Of a DNA stretch of 34,265 nucleotides, positions 1 to 7,185 are shown one piece after another (position 1 is the stretch's first letter; each line of letters begins with the position of its first letter). The DNA comes from Verrucomicrobiota bacterium (lineage in GTDB: Bacteria > Verrucomicrobiota > Verrucomicrobiia > Limisphaerales > UBA8199), in assembly GCA_012517205.1 (NCBI GenBank), contig JAAYVL010000111.1, positions 1 to 34,265 of the forward strand. Direction: 5' to 3'. The position numbers were made by a program, and so were the translations under genes. The notes below the pieces were generated by a model. That model worked only from the letters and a program-made list of their open reading frames with translations, was not told the origin of the DNA and searched no databases.

Positions 1-129
1 GGCACCTGGGCGGATTTGTATGGGCCGTTGACCTGCACGGCGGCGGGGTTGGTGACGCACGATGATACGCCGGGAGGGTGCAATCCGGCGTTTTACCGGC
101 TGCGCACGGCGGGCGAAGTTTGCCAGTAG
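1..129 (+). CDS. C-terminal tail of a secreted protein (5' end outside the window)
   Basis: Frame 1 is open from the first base to a TAG at 127-129 and gives 42 residues ending in FYRLRTAGEVCQ. Large secreted proteins of Pedosphaera-type Verrucomicrobiota often end in a short repeat closing with an FYRL- or FYRV-like string; I recognise this from memory and have not aligned it. Two cysteines (in LTCTAA and GGCNPA) and a third near the end could form disulphides in an exported domain. The function cannot be judged from the tail. A strong hairpin follows 50 bases after the stop. Confidence 0.55.
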   Translation, partial: GTWADLYGPLTCTAAGLVTHDDTPGGCNPAFYRLRTAGEVCQ

Positions 130-178
130 ATTGAGGCGGGCTGGAGTTGCAGGCCTTGCGAAAACGGGTCCAGGCGGC

Positions 179-203
179 CAGCCCACCGTAGGGGGGTGGG
201 CTG
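179..203. other. Perfect 9-bp-stem hairpin after the first gene
   Basis: CAGCCCACC (179-187) pairs exactly with GGTGGGCTG (195-203) across a 7-base loop. It lies 50 bases past the stop of the first gene and could act as a transcription end or RNA-stabilising structure. No T-run follows on either strand, so a classical intrinsic terminator is not supported. Confidence 0.4.
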
Positions 204-245
204 CCTCGTCGGGGCGCTCAATCGCCGCCATCCCGCCCAAGGTAA

Positions 246-449
246 TCAGTTCAACAGGGCAACGACCTGGCCGGTCTCCTCCACGATTTGGCGCAGGCAA
301 TCGCCAACAGGCCGTCCCGCGTCCAACGGGTGCTGTTGGTCCGGCAAGGTATCAAACCACCGATGTTCATCCTTTCGGGCTGTTCGCACGCGCAGCGCCG
401 GGTTGCTCGCAGAGTCGGCCGGCTGTTTTGAAGCGATAGACGCTTTCAT
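246..449 (-). pseudogene. Remnant of a DUF4338/DruA-like gene (N-terminal part only)
   Basis: The minus strand encodes 67 residues containing HPLDAGRPVGDCLRQIVEET followed by GQVVALLN and a stop. This resembles, from memory, the start of the DUF4338 (PF14236, DruA-like) domain, where an H-x-L-x(3)-RPVG-x(2)-LR-x-(V/I)-V-E-x(2)-G-x-x-VALL segment is followed by a RD-x-WIGW block. Such a protein should continue for more than 200 residues. Here translation stops right after VALLN, and the bases beyond (toward position 130) give no WIGW block in the frame I checked. I read it as a truncated relic. Standalone DruA-like proteins are often found near transposable elements. The rest of 130-558 holds only the hairpin at 179-203; I see no other gene there. 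Confidence 0.45.
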
Positions 450-558
450 CCCCGCCTCCCAACCCGAAAATCGGCTTTGGGTTTAGCAAAATCTTTTCCC
501 CCTCATCTACCGAAACTCAGGCCCGCCAACAAAAGGTCCTGCTCAGAGCGGAGTCGGA

Positions 559-2172
559 ATGAGCTTTTGGCTTGTCAGGGAGTTGCCGGGGATGGCATTT
601 TTCGACATGCCAGCAACCAAAGAGTCCGATAGCCTTGATGCCCGATTTTACCGGGCGGCCGACGCTTTCTTCTCCGCCCATAGCGACCTGGCCCTGACCT
701 ATGACGATGTGACGCTGGCGACGTTGTATTCGGAGATTCTGCCCCGGGATACGCAGCTCAGCACGCGACTGGCCGAAGGGTTGGAACTGAACATTCCCAT
801 CATCTCGGCGGATATGGATACGGTGACCGAGTCGCGCATGGCCATCGCGCTGGCGCTCCACGGCGGATTGGGGCTGATTCATTACAACATGCCCGAGCGG
901 CAGCAGCTTTCCGAAGTCAGCCGGGTGAAGAACCACGTGCATGGGCTGATTCAGGATCCGATCAAGACGTCGCCCGGGCAGTTGATTGGCGAGGTGCTGG
1001 AGTTGATTGCGAAAAAGCGGTTTGCCTTCAGCACGTTCCCGGTGGTGGACGACCAGGGCAAACTGATCGGCCTGCTGTCGGGCAGCGTTGTGAAGCAGCG
1101 CTACGCCCGGCGCGCCGTAGCCGAATTGCTCACGCCGCGCAGCCAGGTGCATACCCTTCGCCACCAGAAGCTGGGCCGGGATCCCATCGCCCGGGCCGAC
1201 AGTTTTTTTGCCGAGCACCCGGGCATTCATAAGCTGCTGGTGGTGGATGAGGAGGATCGCCTGCAAGGGCTGTTCACGCTGAGCGACGTGGAGCGGATCA
1301 TCCAGGAGCGGAGCGCGCAGTTCAAGCCGGCGCGCGACGCGCGGTTCCGCCTGCTCTGCGGGGCGGCGGTTTCCGCGACGCGCAACGCCTTTGGCGAGCT
1401 GGACCGCGAGCGCATCCTGGCGCACGTTGGCGCGCTGGTGGAGCGGGGGCTGGATGTGGTGGCCGTCTCGACCGCGCATGGCCACAGCCGCGGCGTGGGG
1501 GATGCGGTGCGGATGCTGCGCGGCGCTTTTCCCGGGCTGCCGATTATTGCGGGCAACGTGACCAGTGCCGCGGGGGTGGAGTACCTGGCCGATTGCGGCG
1601 CGAATGTGGTTAAGGTGGGGCAGGGGCCGGGCTCGATCTGCACCACGCGCATCGTCGCCGGCGTCGGCATCCCGCAACTGACGGCGCTGTACCTGGCCTC
1701 GCGGGCCGCCCGGCAAAAGCGGGTGACGATTCTGGCCGACGGCGGCATTACCAAATCGGGGGATATTGTGAAGGCGCTGACGCTGGCCCAGGCGGTCGTC
1801 TGCGGCGGCGTGCTGGCCGGCTGCTCGGAAGCGCCCGGCGAGGTGATGGAAATTGGCGGCAAACTCTACAAGCAATATCGGGGCATGGGCAGTTGGGCGG
1901 CTATGAAAGCCGGGGCGGCGGCGCGGTATGGCCACACGAACGATCCCGCCCGCAAGATCGCCCCGGAGGGCATCGAGGCGCTGAAGGAAGTCAGCGGCGC
2001 GCTTGATCGCGTGCTCGCGCAACTGATTGGGGGGATTCAATCCGGCATGGGCTACCTCGGCGCGGCCAACCTGGCCCAACTCCGCGAAAAGGCGCGCTAT
2101 ATCCGCGTCAGCCCCGCCGGCCAGCGGGAGGCCGTGCCGCATGATGTGGTGGAGTTGAAGCCGGGGAGTTGA
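559..2172 (+). CDS. guaB: Inosine-5'-monophosphate dehydrogenase
   Basis: Converts IMP to XMP with NAD+, the committed step of GMP synthesis in the cytoplasm. The 537-residue product has the (beta/alpha)8 core split by a CBS-pair region (about residues 130-245). The catalytic loop reads GPGSICTTR with the nucleophilic Cys361 (codon 1639-1641). The phosphate-binding ADGGI, the flap string YRGMGS and an Arg-Tyr pair later in the flap (AARYGH) are all visible, and the C-terminal GMGYLGA and PHDVVE blocks fit the family. ATG 559 has a GGAG five to six bases upstream; in-frame ATGs at 592 and 607 are alternatives. With the 559 start the N-terminus has roughly 50 residues before the usual LTYDDV start, longer than the ~490-residue bacterial norm. 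The segment after APEGIE lacks the common GRVPYKG wording, so the protein is a divergent lineage member. It is monocistronic; the next genes run convergently. Confidence 0.93.
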   Translation: MSFWLVRELPGMAFFDMPATKESDSLDARFYRAADAFFSAHSDLALTYDDVTLATLYSEILPRDTQLSTRLAEGLELNIPIISADMDTVTESRMAIALALHGGLGLIHYNMPERQQLSEVSRVKNHVHGLIQDPIKTSPGQLIGEVLELIAKKRFAFSTFPVVDDQGKLIGLLSGSVVKQRYARRAVAELLTPRSQVHTLRHQKLGRDPIARADSFFAEHPGIHKLLVVDEEDRLQGLFTLSDVERIIQERSAQFKPARDARFRLLCGAAVSATRNAFGELDRERILAHVGALVERGLDVVAVSTAHGHSRGVGDAVRMLRGAFPGLPIIAGNVTSAAGVEYLADCGANVVKVGQGPGSICTTRIVAGVGIPQLTALYLASRAARQKRVTILADGGITKSGDIVKALTLAQAVVCGGVLAGCSEAPGEVMEIGGKLYKQYRGMGSWAAMKAGAAARYGHTNDPARKIAPEGIEALKEVSGALDRVLAQLIGGIQSGMGYLGAANLAQLREKARYIRVSPAGQREAVPHDVVELKPGS

Positions 2173-2186
2173 GCCGCCGCGGGCGC

Positions 2187-2411
2187 TCAGAATTTGATCG
2201 CTTCATTCATCTGCCCGCACTGCGAGCAGCGCGAGCGGGCCACGTCCGGGTCGTCCGTATAAACGTAGCCACAGTGGCGGCAGCGAAAAATGCGGTCCTC
2301 GCTGCCCGTCGGCTCGAAGCTCCGCCGGCGAAACTCGGAATAGAGGGCGGCGCCCGTCAAACCGGCCAGAAGGACAACCACGTAAGTGAAGATCAGGTGC
2401 GGAATCGGCAT
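2187..2411 (-). CDS. Small membrane-anchored zinc-ribbon protein
   Basis: A 74-residue protein of unknown function. Residues 5-25 (HLIFTYVVVLLAGLTGAALY) form one transmembrane segment. The remainder carries two CxxC pairs, CRHCG and CSQCG, 14 residues apart, as in a rubredoxin- or ribbon-type zinc site with the ribbon probably on the cytoplasmic side. It starts 24 bases after the TonB-like gene ends and on the same strand, so it is probably the last gene of the exbB-exbD-tonB-like operon. Both cysteine pairs and the compact arrangement argue that it is a real gene and not a shadow frame. No named family is recognised. Confidence 0.72.
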   Translation of the reverse strand: MPIPHLIFTYVVVLLAGLTGAALYSEFRRRSFEPTGSEDRIFRCRHCGYVYTDDPDVARSRCSQCGQMNEAIKF

Positions 2412-2435
2412 GGTGAAGGCGCGAGGAAGTGCCGG

Positions 2436-3233
2436 TCAGGGTTGCGGGCCGGCCGCCGGGGTGTTCGTGGGCGGCAGCGGCTGGGTGTGCCACCGGAAGA
2501 CCATCCGGCCCCAGCTCAGATGCGCGGCTGGCGCGGAGGCAGGATCGCCCGGGTTGGGGCGGAGCGGCTCGAAGCGCGCGCCCCGGGCCAGGGCCAAGGC
2601 GTAACGGTCAGCTTCCGGGGAACCGCTGCCGGCCAGCAAGGTGATGGAACGCGGCATCCCTTCGGCGTCCACCAGGAGTTGCACGACGCTATTGCTCAAA
2701 ATGTCCCGATGGGTCCAGGAACGCAAATCCAGCGGCGCCAATAGCCGCCGTTGGGCAAGGGCGCCGCGCAGTTGCAGGGTGGATTGATCAGCCCCCATCG
2801 GCAGAGGGGCCGCCTCGGGCAGGTCCGGGTGGGGCTCGAATCGCGCCAACGCCTGCTGAAGCGGGAAGAGGTTGCTCTCGGCCCGTTGGCTGAGAGCCGT
2901 GCCAGGTTGGCCGATGCTCAACGCGGGAGGATTTGCCGGCTCGGGCCAGGCGAAGACGTCCGCGTCGGGATGCGGGGCCTTGAACCAGGCCGGCGTCGAA
3001 ATCACCTGCGGGCGCGGCAGGACAAACAAGGTGGGGTCGCGCAGCGCCAGCAATTCGGCGGCGGCGCTTCCGGCCAGCCGCAGCGTCAGGCCGGGCGCGG
3101 CCGGGTGAGGGGTCGGAGGCGCGGTCTCGCCCAGCCAGAAAATCAGGGCGAGTTGGAACAGGAATACCAGCGCCGCCACGCCCCACCAGCGGCGACGCGT
3201 CCAGGAGCGCGATGCGGCCGGCGCCGGGGTCAT
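2436..3233 (-). CDS. TonB-like energy-transducer protein
   Basis: A 265-residue protein with a single N-terminal membrane anchor (about residues 15-35, following an Arg-rich stretch), a proline-rich periplasmic linker, and a C-terminal region (about residues 175-250) with the TonB pattern: VVQLLVDAEGMPRSITLL, then SGSPEADRYAL and a closing ARFEPL. TonB proteins couple an inner-membrane motor to outer-membrane receptors. The ATG overlaps the exbD stop by four bases (ATGA), so translation is probably coupled. The linker lacks long Pro-Lys or Pro-Glu repeats, and similarity to E. coli TonB is weak, so 'TonB-like' is as far as I go. No TonB-dependent receptor lies in the window. Confidence 0.65.
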   Translation of the reverse strand: MTPAPAASRSWTRRRWWGVAALVFLFQLALIFWLGETAPPTPHPAAPGLTLRLAGSAAAELLALRDPTLFVLPRPQVISTPAWFKAPHPDADVFAWPEPANPPALSIGQPGTALSQRAESNLFPLQQALARFEPHPDLPEAAPLPMGADQSTLQLRGALAQRRLLAPLDLRSWTHRDILSNSVVQLLVDAEGMPRSITLLAGSGSPEADRYALALARGARFEPLRPNPGDPASAPAAHLSWGRMVFRWHTQPLPPTNTPAAGPQP

Positions 3234-3670
3234 GGCGGCGAGCGGAGCGGCGGGACGGCGTAAGGCCCCGGCAGCGTGGCCAGCAGGGCGTCGGTCATGC
3301 CGGCTTCGCGCGCCAGCAGCGCCAGGCGCAGGCAGCGTTCATAACTCACCGCCTTGTCGGCTTGCACAATCAACGTCAGGGGTTCGCCGGCCTTCGCCAC
3401 CGCCGCCTGCAGCCGGCGGCGCAGCTCGTCTTCCTGGATCCACTGGTTTTCGTAATAAAGCCGCCCGTCGGCGTCAATGGCGACTGATACCGACGGCCGG
3501 TCGGCGCCCGGCAAACCCGCGCCCTCCGGCAGCCGCAATTCCAAGCGCGCTCCGGGCGTATAAACCAGCGACGCCAGCATCATGAATAGCACCAGCAGAA
3601 AGAACATCGCGGCAAACGGCGCGGCGTCCAACTGCCGCCGGAAAATGGTGGCCTGACGGGGGAACTTCAT
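3230..3670 (-). CDS. exbD: ExbD/TolR-family protein lacking the membrane aspartate
   Basis: A 146-residue protein with one transmembrane segment (about residues 17-40) and a periplasmic ExbD/TolR domain (VSVAIDADGRLYYENQWI, then LTLIVQADKAVSYERCLRLA). ExbD works with ExbB as a proton-driven stator complex. In E. coli ExbD the segment reads NVTPFIDVML, with the proton-carrying Asp25. Here the aligned string is DAAPFAAMFF: Pro18 and Phe19 are kept, but the Asp position is Ala21. The nearest acid is Asp15 at the membrane edge. The ATG overlaps the exbB stop and the gene overlaps the TonB-like start, giving a tight operon. Family assignment is firm; proton coupling is doubtful. Confidence 0.85.
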   Translation of the reverse strand: MKFPRQATIFRRQLDAAPFAAMFFLLVLFMMLASLVYTPGARLELRLPEGAGLPGADRPSVSVAIDADGRLYYENQWIQEDELRRRLQAAVAKAGEPLTLIVQADKAVSYERCLRLALLAREAGMTDALLATLPGPYAVPPLRSPP

Positions 3671-4302
3671 GGCGCCGGGGGCGGCTTGGCCGTTTCGGTG
3701 ACGATGCGCACGATCTCGGTGGCGGAGCGTTCCATGTCCAGCACGATGGCATTGACGCGGATCACCAGGTAGTTATAGGCCGCATGCGCGGGGATGGAGA
3801 CCGCCAGGCCCGCCGCCGCGCAGACCAGCGCCTGCCAGATTCCGCTGGAGAGCAGGCCCACGTGCGCGTTCAGCCCGGCTTCCTGCATCCGGCTAAAGGT
3901 CTGGATGAACCCCAGCATGGTTCCCAGCAGGCCGATCAGCGGCGCCAGTTGCGCAATCGTCGCCAGCAGGCTGAGTTTCTCCTCCAGCCGCGGCACTTCG
4001 GCCGCCCCGGCTTCCTCCAGCGCCTCGCGCACGCGTTCCCGGCCCTCTTCCCGATGCAAAATGGCGATCCGGACCAGCCGGGAGACCGGGCCGGGCGTGG
4101 CATCGCAAATGGACAGCGCCTCGACCGGGTTATCGCGCTTCAGGACGGTGCGGATGCCGTTGAGGAACTCGGTCGAATTGATTTGCGCGCGGTGGCAATG
4201 CAGAAAGCGCTCAATGAAGACGGCCACGGCCACGGCGCTGATGATCAGGAGCAGCCACAGCACGGGTCCGCCGTGGGATAACATTACCGGCAATGTTGGC
4301 AT
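3667..4302 (-). CDS. exbB: ExbB/TolQ/MotA-family protein
   Basis: The 211-residue product has an N-terminal transmembrane helix (about 13-32), a cytoplasmic helical loop, and the two-helix MotA/TolQ/ExbB block with LAPLIGLLGTMLGFIQTF (about 119-136) and ALVCAAAGLAVSIPAHAAYN (about 158-177). Thr128 matches the first conserved ExbB threonine (E. coli Thr148). The second one (E. coli Thr181 in ALKATALGL) aligns with Ala162. I chose ATG 4302 because AGAGAG lies just upstream; an upstream in-frame ATG at 4344 would add 14 residues before the usual family start. It is the first gene of the four-gene minus-strand operon and is transcribed divergently from the dUTPase gene. Confidence 0.85.
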   Translation of the reverse strand: MPTLPVMLSHGGPVLWLLLIISAVAVAVFIERFLHCHRAQINSTEFLNGIRTVLKRDNPVEALSICDATPGPVSRLVRIAILHREEGRERVREALEEAGAAEVPRLEEKLSLLATIAQLAPLIGLLGTMLGFIQTFSRMQEAGLNAHVGLLSSGIWQALVCAAAGLAVSIPAHAAYNYLVIRVNAIVLDMERSATEIVRIVTETAKPPPAP

Positions 4303-4332
4303 GGCTCTCTTTATAGGGACTCGGACGGAAGG

Positions 4333-4353
4333 TTCAAAGTGCAAAGTTCAAAG
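4333..4353. repeat. Three tandem heptamers in a divergent intergenic region
   Basis: TTCAAAG, TGCAAAG and TTCAAAG follow one another without spacing between the divergent exbB and dUTPase starts. One base differs in the middle copy. The position would suit a regulator-binding site for either gene, but there is no other evidence for that. Confidence 0.5.
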
Positions 4354-4416
4354 CGCGGCGGCGCGGGCGCGCGGTTTCGCCTTGCTTCCCGCCCGCGCTC
4401 GTCGAATCCTCCCGGC

Positions 4417-4797
4417 ATGGAACAACCAGACCAGCTTCGCGCGCTCTTCCAGATGCAGAAAGCGTTGAACGAGCGCATCGGCGTTCGCACCGAGAACATG
4501 AGCCCGGAGGAGAAGATTCATTGGCTGCTGAATTATTGCCGCGCCATGTCCCAGGAGATTGCCGAGCTGACCGACAGCGTGCCGTGGAAATGGTGGGCCA
4601 AATACCAGAAGTTTGACGAGCAGAATGCCCGCGTCGAGGTCGTTGACCTGTTCCATTTCCTGATCAGCCTGGCCCAGGTGCTGGGAATGAGCGCGGATGA
4701 CGTGTTCGCGGCGTATGTGCGCAAGAATGAGGTCAACTTTAAACGGCAGGACGCCGGCTATACCGCCAAGGACGAGCATGATTCAAAGCACATCTAG
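4417..4797 (+). CDS. Dimeric all-alpha dUTPase (MazG-like NTP pyrophosphatase)
   Basis: A 126-residue protein of the all-alpha NTP-pyrophosphatase superfamily. The metal-binding acids are visible in EIAELTDSVPWKWW (the ExxE part and the Trp-rich turn) and in VEVVDLFHFLISLAQ (the ExxxD part). The pairing of PWKWW with VDLFHF is typical of dimeric dUTPases, which hydrolyse dUTP to dUMP and pyrophosphate, keeping uracil out of DNA and supplying dTMP synthesis. I start at ATG 4417 because the family alignment begins there; the upstream extension to 4339 is low-complexity and runs into the repeat. The purine salvage gene follows 51 bases later on the same strand. A related substrate such as dCTP cannot be excluded. 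Confidence 0.8.
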   Translation: MEQPDQLRALFQMQKALNERIGVRTENMSPEEKIHWLLNYCRAMSQEIAELTDSVPWKWWAKYQKFDEQNARVEVVDLFHFLISLAQVLGMSADDVFAAYVRKNEVNFKRQDAGYTAKDEHDSKHI

Positions 4798-4848
4798 CCC
4801 GGCCCCCGCGCGCCGCCGCCCGGAAGCCGCCCGCCAAGCGCCCCGCCC

Positions 4849-5499
4849 ATGAGCCCGTCGTTCCCCCAAACCCCGGCCCGCCACGGCGTCGCCGTTCCCC
4901 GGCGCTGGCGCCGCGAAGTCGAACGCATCCTGATCACCGACGCCCAAATCGCGCGCCGCATCCGAACGCTGGCCCGCGCCATCGCGCGCGATTTCGCCGG
5001 GCGCGAGTTGGTGGTCGTTTCGCTGCTCAACGGGACGGTGATGTTCCTGGCGGATCTCATTCGGAATCTCTCGCTGCCCCTGCGGCTGGATTTCATCGGC
5101 GTCTCCAGCTACGGCGCGGGCACCGAGTCCGGCGAACTGGTCTTCACCAAGGAACTGCGGCTGAGCGTCCGCGGACGCGATGTGCTGCTGGTGGATGATA
5201 TTCTGGACACCGGCAAAACGCTTTCCCGGGTGCGGGCCCGGCTCCGCGCCCTCCGCCCGCGCCGGATCCGGATCTGCGTCCTGCTGAACAAAGCCGCCCG
5301 CCGCGTGGAACCGGTCGCGGCGGATTATGTGGGCTTCGAGATCCCGGACGAGTTTGTGGTGGGCTACGGATTGGACTTCGCGGAGCGGTATCGCAACCTG
5401 CCGTTTGTGGGCGTCTTATACCCGCATGTTTATCAGCAAGGCTGCCGGCGAGCCCGGCCCGCCCGCCCCCGCGCAGCGCGCGCGCGACGCCGGGCCTGA
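4849..5499 (+). CDS. hpt: Hypoxanthine phosphoribosyltransferase
   Basis: Salvages hypoxanthine (and often guanine) to IMP/GMP using PRPP. The 216-residue protein shows the PRPP loop VLLVDDILDTGKTL (about residues 107-120), the early SLLNGTVMFLADL segment, the flexible-loop SSYGAGTESG, and the C-terminal purine-site string VGYGLDFAERYRNLPFVG. The tail of about 25 residues after that is Arg/Ala/Pro-rich and unlike the family, which usually ends near 180 residues. Starts before ATG 4849 were not preferred because no clear ribosome-binding site is present. Its stop lies 19 bases before a minus-strand tRNA. Confidence 0.9.
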   Translation: MSPSFPQTPARHGVAVPRRWRREVERILITDAQIARRIRTLARAIARDFAGRELVVVSLLNGTVMFLADLIRNLSLPLRLDFIGVSSYGAGTESGELVFTKELRLSVRGRDVLLVDDILDTGKTLSRVRARLRALRPRRIRICVLLNKAARRVEPVAADYVGFEIPDEFVVGYGLDFAERYRNLPFVGVLYPHVYQQGCRRARPARPRAARARRRA

Positions 5500-5517
5500 C
5501 TGTTCCGGCGGGAAAGA

Positions 5518-5593
5518 TGGTGGGCGCTGAGGGATTCGAACCCCCGACCTACTCGGTGTAAACGAGACGCGCTAACCACTGCGCCAAGCGCCC
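5518..5593 (-). tRNA. tRNA-Val (anticodon UAC)
   Basis: On the minus strand the acceptor GGGCGCT pairs with AGCGCCC, followed by A and an encoded CCA (5518-5520). The D arm is GCGC-AGTGGTTA-GCGC. The anticodon loop is TTTACAC, giving anticodon TAC (reads GUA, valine). The T arm GGGGG-TTCGAAT-CCCTC contains one G-T pair. The anticodon stem TCTCG/CGAGT has a T-T mismatch at its base. It lies between hpt and the end of bioA. Confidence 0.96.
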
Positions 5594-5681
5594 AGCCCGG
5601 TCATCCTATGCCGAATGGCGTGCGTATGACAAGCGCTGGTCTTCCGGGTTTCCCCGCGGAGCGCCGGAAAGGGCCGGCGTT

Positions 5682-7175
5682 TCACAATGATTGGCGCAGG
5701 TCATCCAGGGCCTGGCCGAGGGCGGCGATGATGCGCCGGGCTTCGGCGGGTGTGGTGCAGTAGGGCGGCATGAGGACGATGACATTGCCAATCGGGCGCG
5801 TCAGCACGCCGAGCCGGGCCAGGGTTTCGCACACACGAATGCCCACGCGTTCGCGAAGGTCGAAGGGCGCGCGCGTGCGCCAGTCGCGAACCAGCTCGAT
5901 GCCGGCGATTAAGCCCACCTGCCGGATGTCGCCGGCGTGCGGACTGCGCCAGAGTGTCTCGAGTCCAGCGCGCAGGGTTTGCGCCAGGCGAATCCGGGCG
6001 CGGATGGAGGCGGTGGAGCGTAAGATAGCCAGGCTGGCCAGGCCGGCCGCCGCCCCGAGTTGATTGGCCGTGAAGCTGTGCCCGTGGAAAAAAGTCTTGA
6101 ATTCCTCGTATTCGCCGAGGAAAGCGTCGAAAACCGCCTGGGTGGTCAGCGTGGCGGCCATCGGCAGGTAGCCGCCGCTCAGGCCCTTGGCGAGAGCCAT
6201 GAAGTCCGGCCGCACCCCTTCGTGGTGGCAGGCAAACAGCGGGAGATCGGGTGTCTCCGCGGGGCCGGTCTTTCGCCGGGGTTGCGCCGCGCCGGAAAGC
6301 CCGCTTTCCCGGGGCGCGGTGCGGCCGAAGCCGGTCATGACTTCGTCGGCAATCAGCAGAGCGCCATGCGCGCGCGCTATCGCCGCGGCGCGGCGCAGCC
6401 AGCCCGCCGGCTGCGGGATCATGCCCGCCGCGCCCTGCATCAGCGGCTCGAAGACGAAAGCGGCGTAAGGATTGCCCCGCCGGGCCTGGGCCGCAAACTT
6501 GCGTTCCAGGGCGTCAAGGCACTCCCACCGGCACTGGCGGTAATCGCGGGCGTCGGCACGCTCGGGCCGGGCTCGGTTAAAGGCGCACCGGTAGCAATAC
6601 GGGGCCGGGACCTTGTCCGTCGGAAAGAGCAGGCCGGAGTAAGCCTTGTGGAACAAGTCAATGTGCCCCAGGGAAACCGCCCCGACGGTGTCGCCATGAT
6701 ACGCCCCGTCCAGCGTCAGAAACCGCGGCCGGGCGTCGCGGCCCGAGCGGCGGGTGAACTCATAGGCGAGCTTGAGGGCAACTTCCATCGCCGTCGAGCC
6801 GTTGTCGGAGAAGAAGACCTTGCCCAGCACGGGCTGCCGGAGCAGCCTGGCCGCCGGGCCCCGCCGTGGCGGGTTGGCCGCTTGAACCAATTGCTCCCCC
6901 AGTCGCGCGGCCGGCGCATTGGCGAGGCCCAGCGCCGAGCTATGGGCAATCCGGTCGAGCTGGCGGCGAATGGCGGCGTTGATCCGGGGATGATGGTGCC
7001 CGTGCAGGTTGGTCCAGATGGACGCATTGGCGTCCAGGTATTCGCGCCCGCGCGCATCGCGCACCCGCGCGCCCCGGCCGCGCACGATCAGGATGGGCTC
7101 GCGCTTGAGCCAGTCGCGCATCTGCGTAAAGGGATGCCATAAATAACGGTGATCGAGTTGGGCCAGAGGGTGCAT
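5682..7175 (-). CDS. bioA: Adenosylmethionine-8-amino-7-oxononanoate aminotransferase
   Basis: PLP enzyme that makes 7,8-diaminopelargonate, the third step of biotin ring assembly. The 497-residue protein begins with the BioA hallmark WHPFTQM (residues 13-19). It has the PLP-site acid in IADEVMTGFGRT (Asp277) and the Schiff-base lysine in MALAKGLSGGYLPM (Lys330). It is longer than the usual ~430-455 residues. About 25 extra residues, rich in Pro, Arg and Gly, sit between TGFGRT and FACHHEGVRPDF, and a smaller extension occurs near residue 105. The ATG is 10 bases after the bioF stop, so bioF and bioA are probably co-transcribed. Class-III relatives are excluded by the WHPFTQM start. Confidence 0.92.
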   Translation of the reverse strand: MHPLAQLDHRYLWHPFTQMRDWLKREPILIVRGRGARVRDARGREYLDANASIWTNLHGHHHPRINAAIRRQLDRIAHSSALGLANAPAARLGEQLVQAANPPRRGPAARLLRQPVLGKVFFSDNGSTAMEVALKLAYEFTRRSGRDARPRFLTLDGAYHGDTVGAVSLGHIDLFHKAYSGLLFPTDKVPAPYCYRCAFNRARPERADARDYRQCRWECLDALERKFAAQARRGNPYAAFVFEPLMQGAAGMIPQPAGWLRRAAAIARAHGALLIADEVMTGFGRTAPRESGLSGAAQPRRKTGPAETPDLPLFACHHEGVRPDFMALAKGLSGGYLPMAATLTTQAVFDAFLGEYEEFKTFFHGHSFTANQLGAAAGLASLAILRSTASIRARIRLAQTLRAGLETLWRSPHAGDIRQVGLIAGIELVRDWRTRAPFDLRERVGIRVCETLARLGVLTRPIGNVIVLMPPYCTTPAEARRIIAALGQALDDLRQSL

Positions 7176-7185
7176 AAAGGCAAGG

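Noticed and set aside
517-2142. A 541-codon frame opposite guaB
   Set aside because: Exact shadow of the guaB gene, with composition typical of antisense GC-rich frames (His, Arg, Gln, Pro-rich) and no domain.
5662-5679. CGCCGG/CCGGCG hairpin just past the bioA stop as a terminator
   Set aside because: No T-run follows in the bioA direction, and such six-base G-C stems are common by chance in this base composition.
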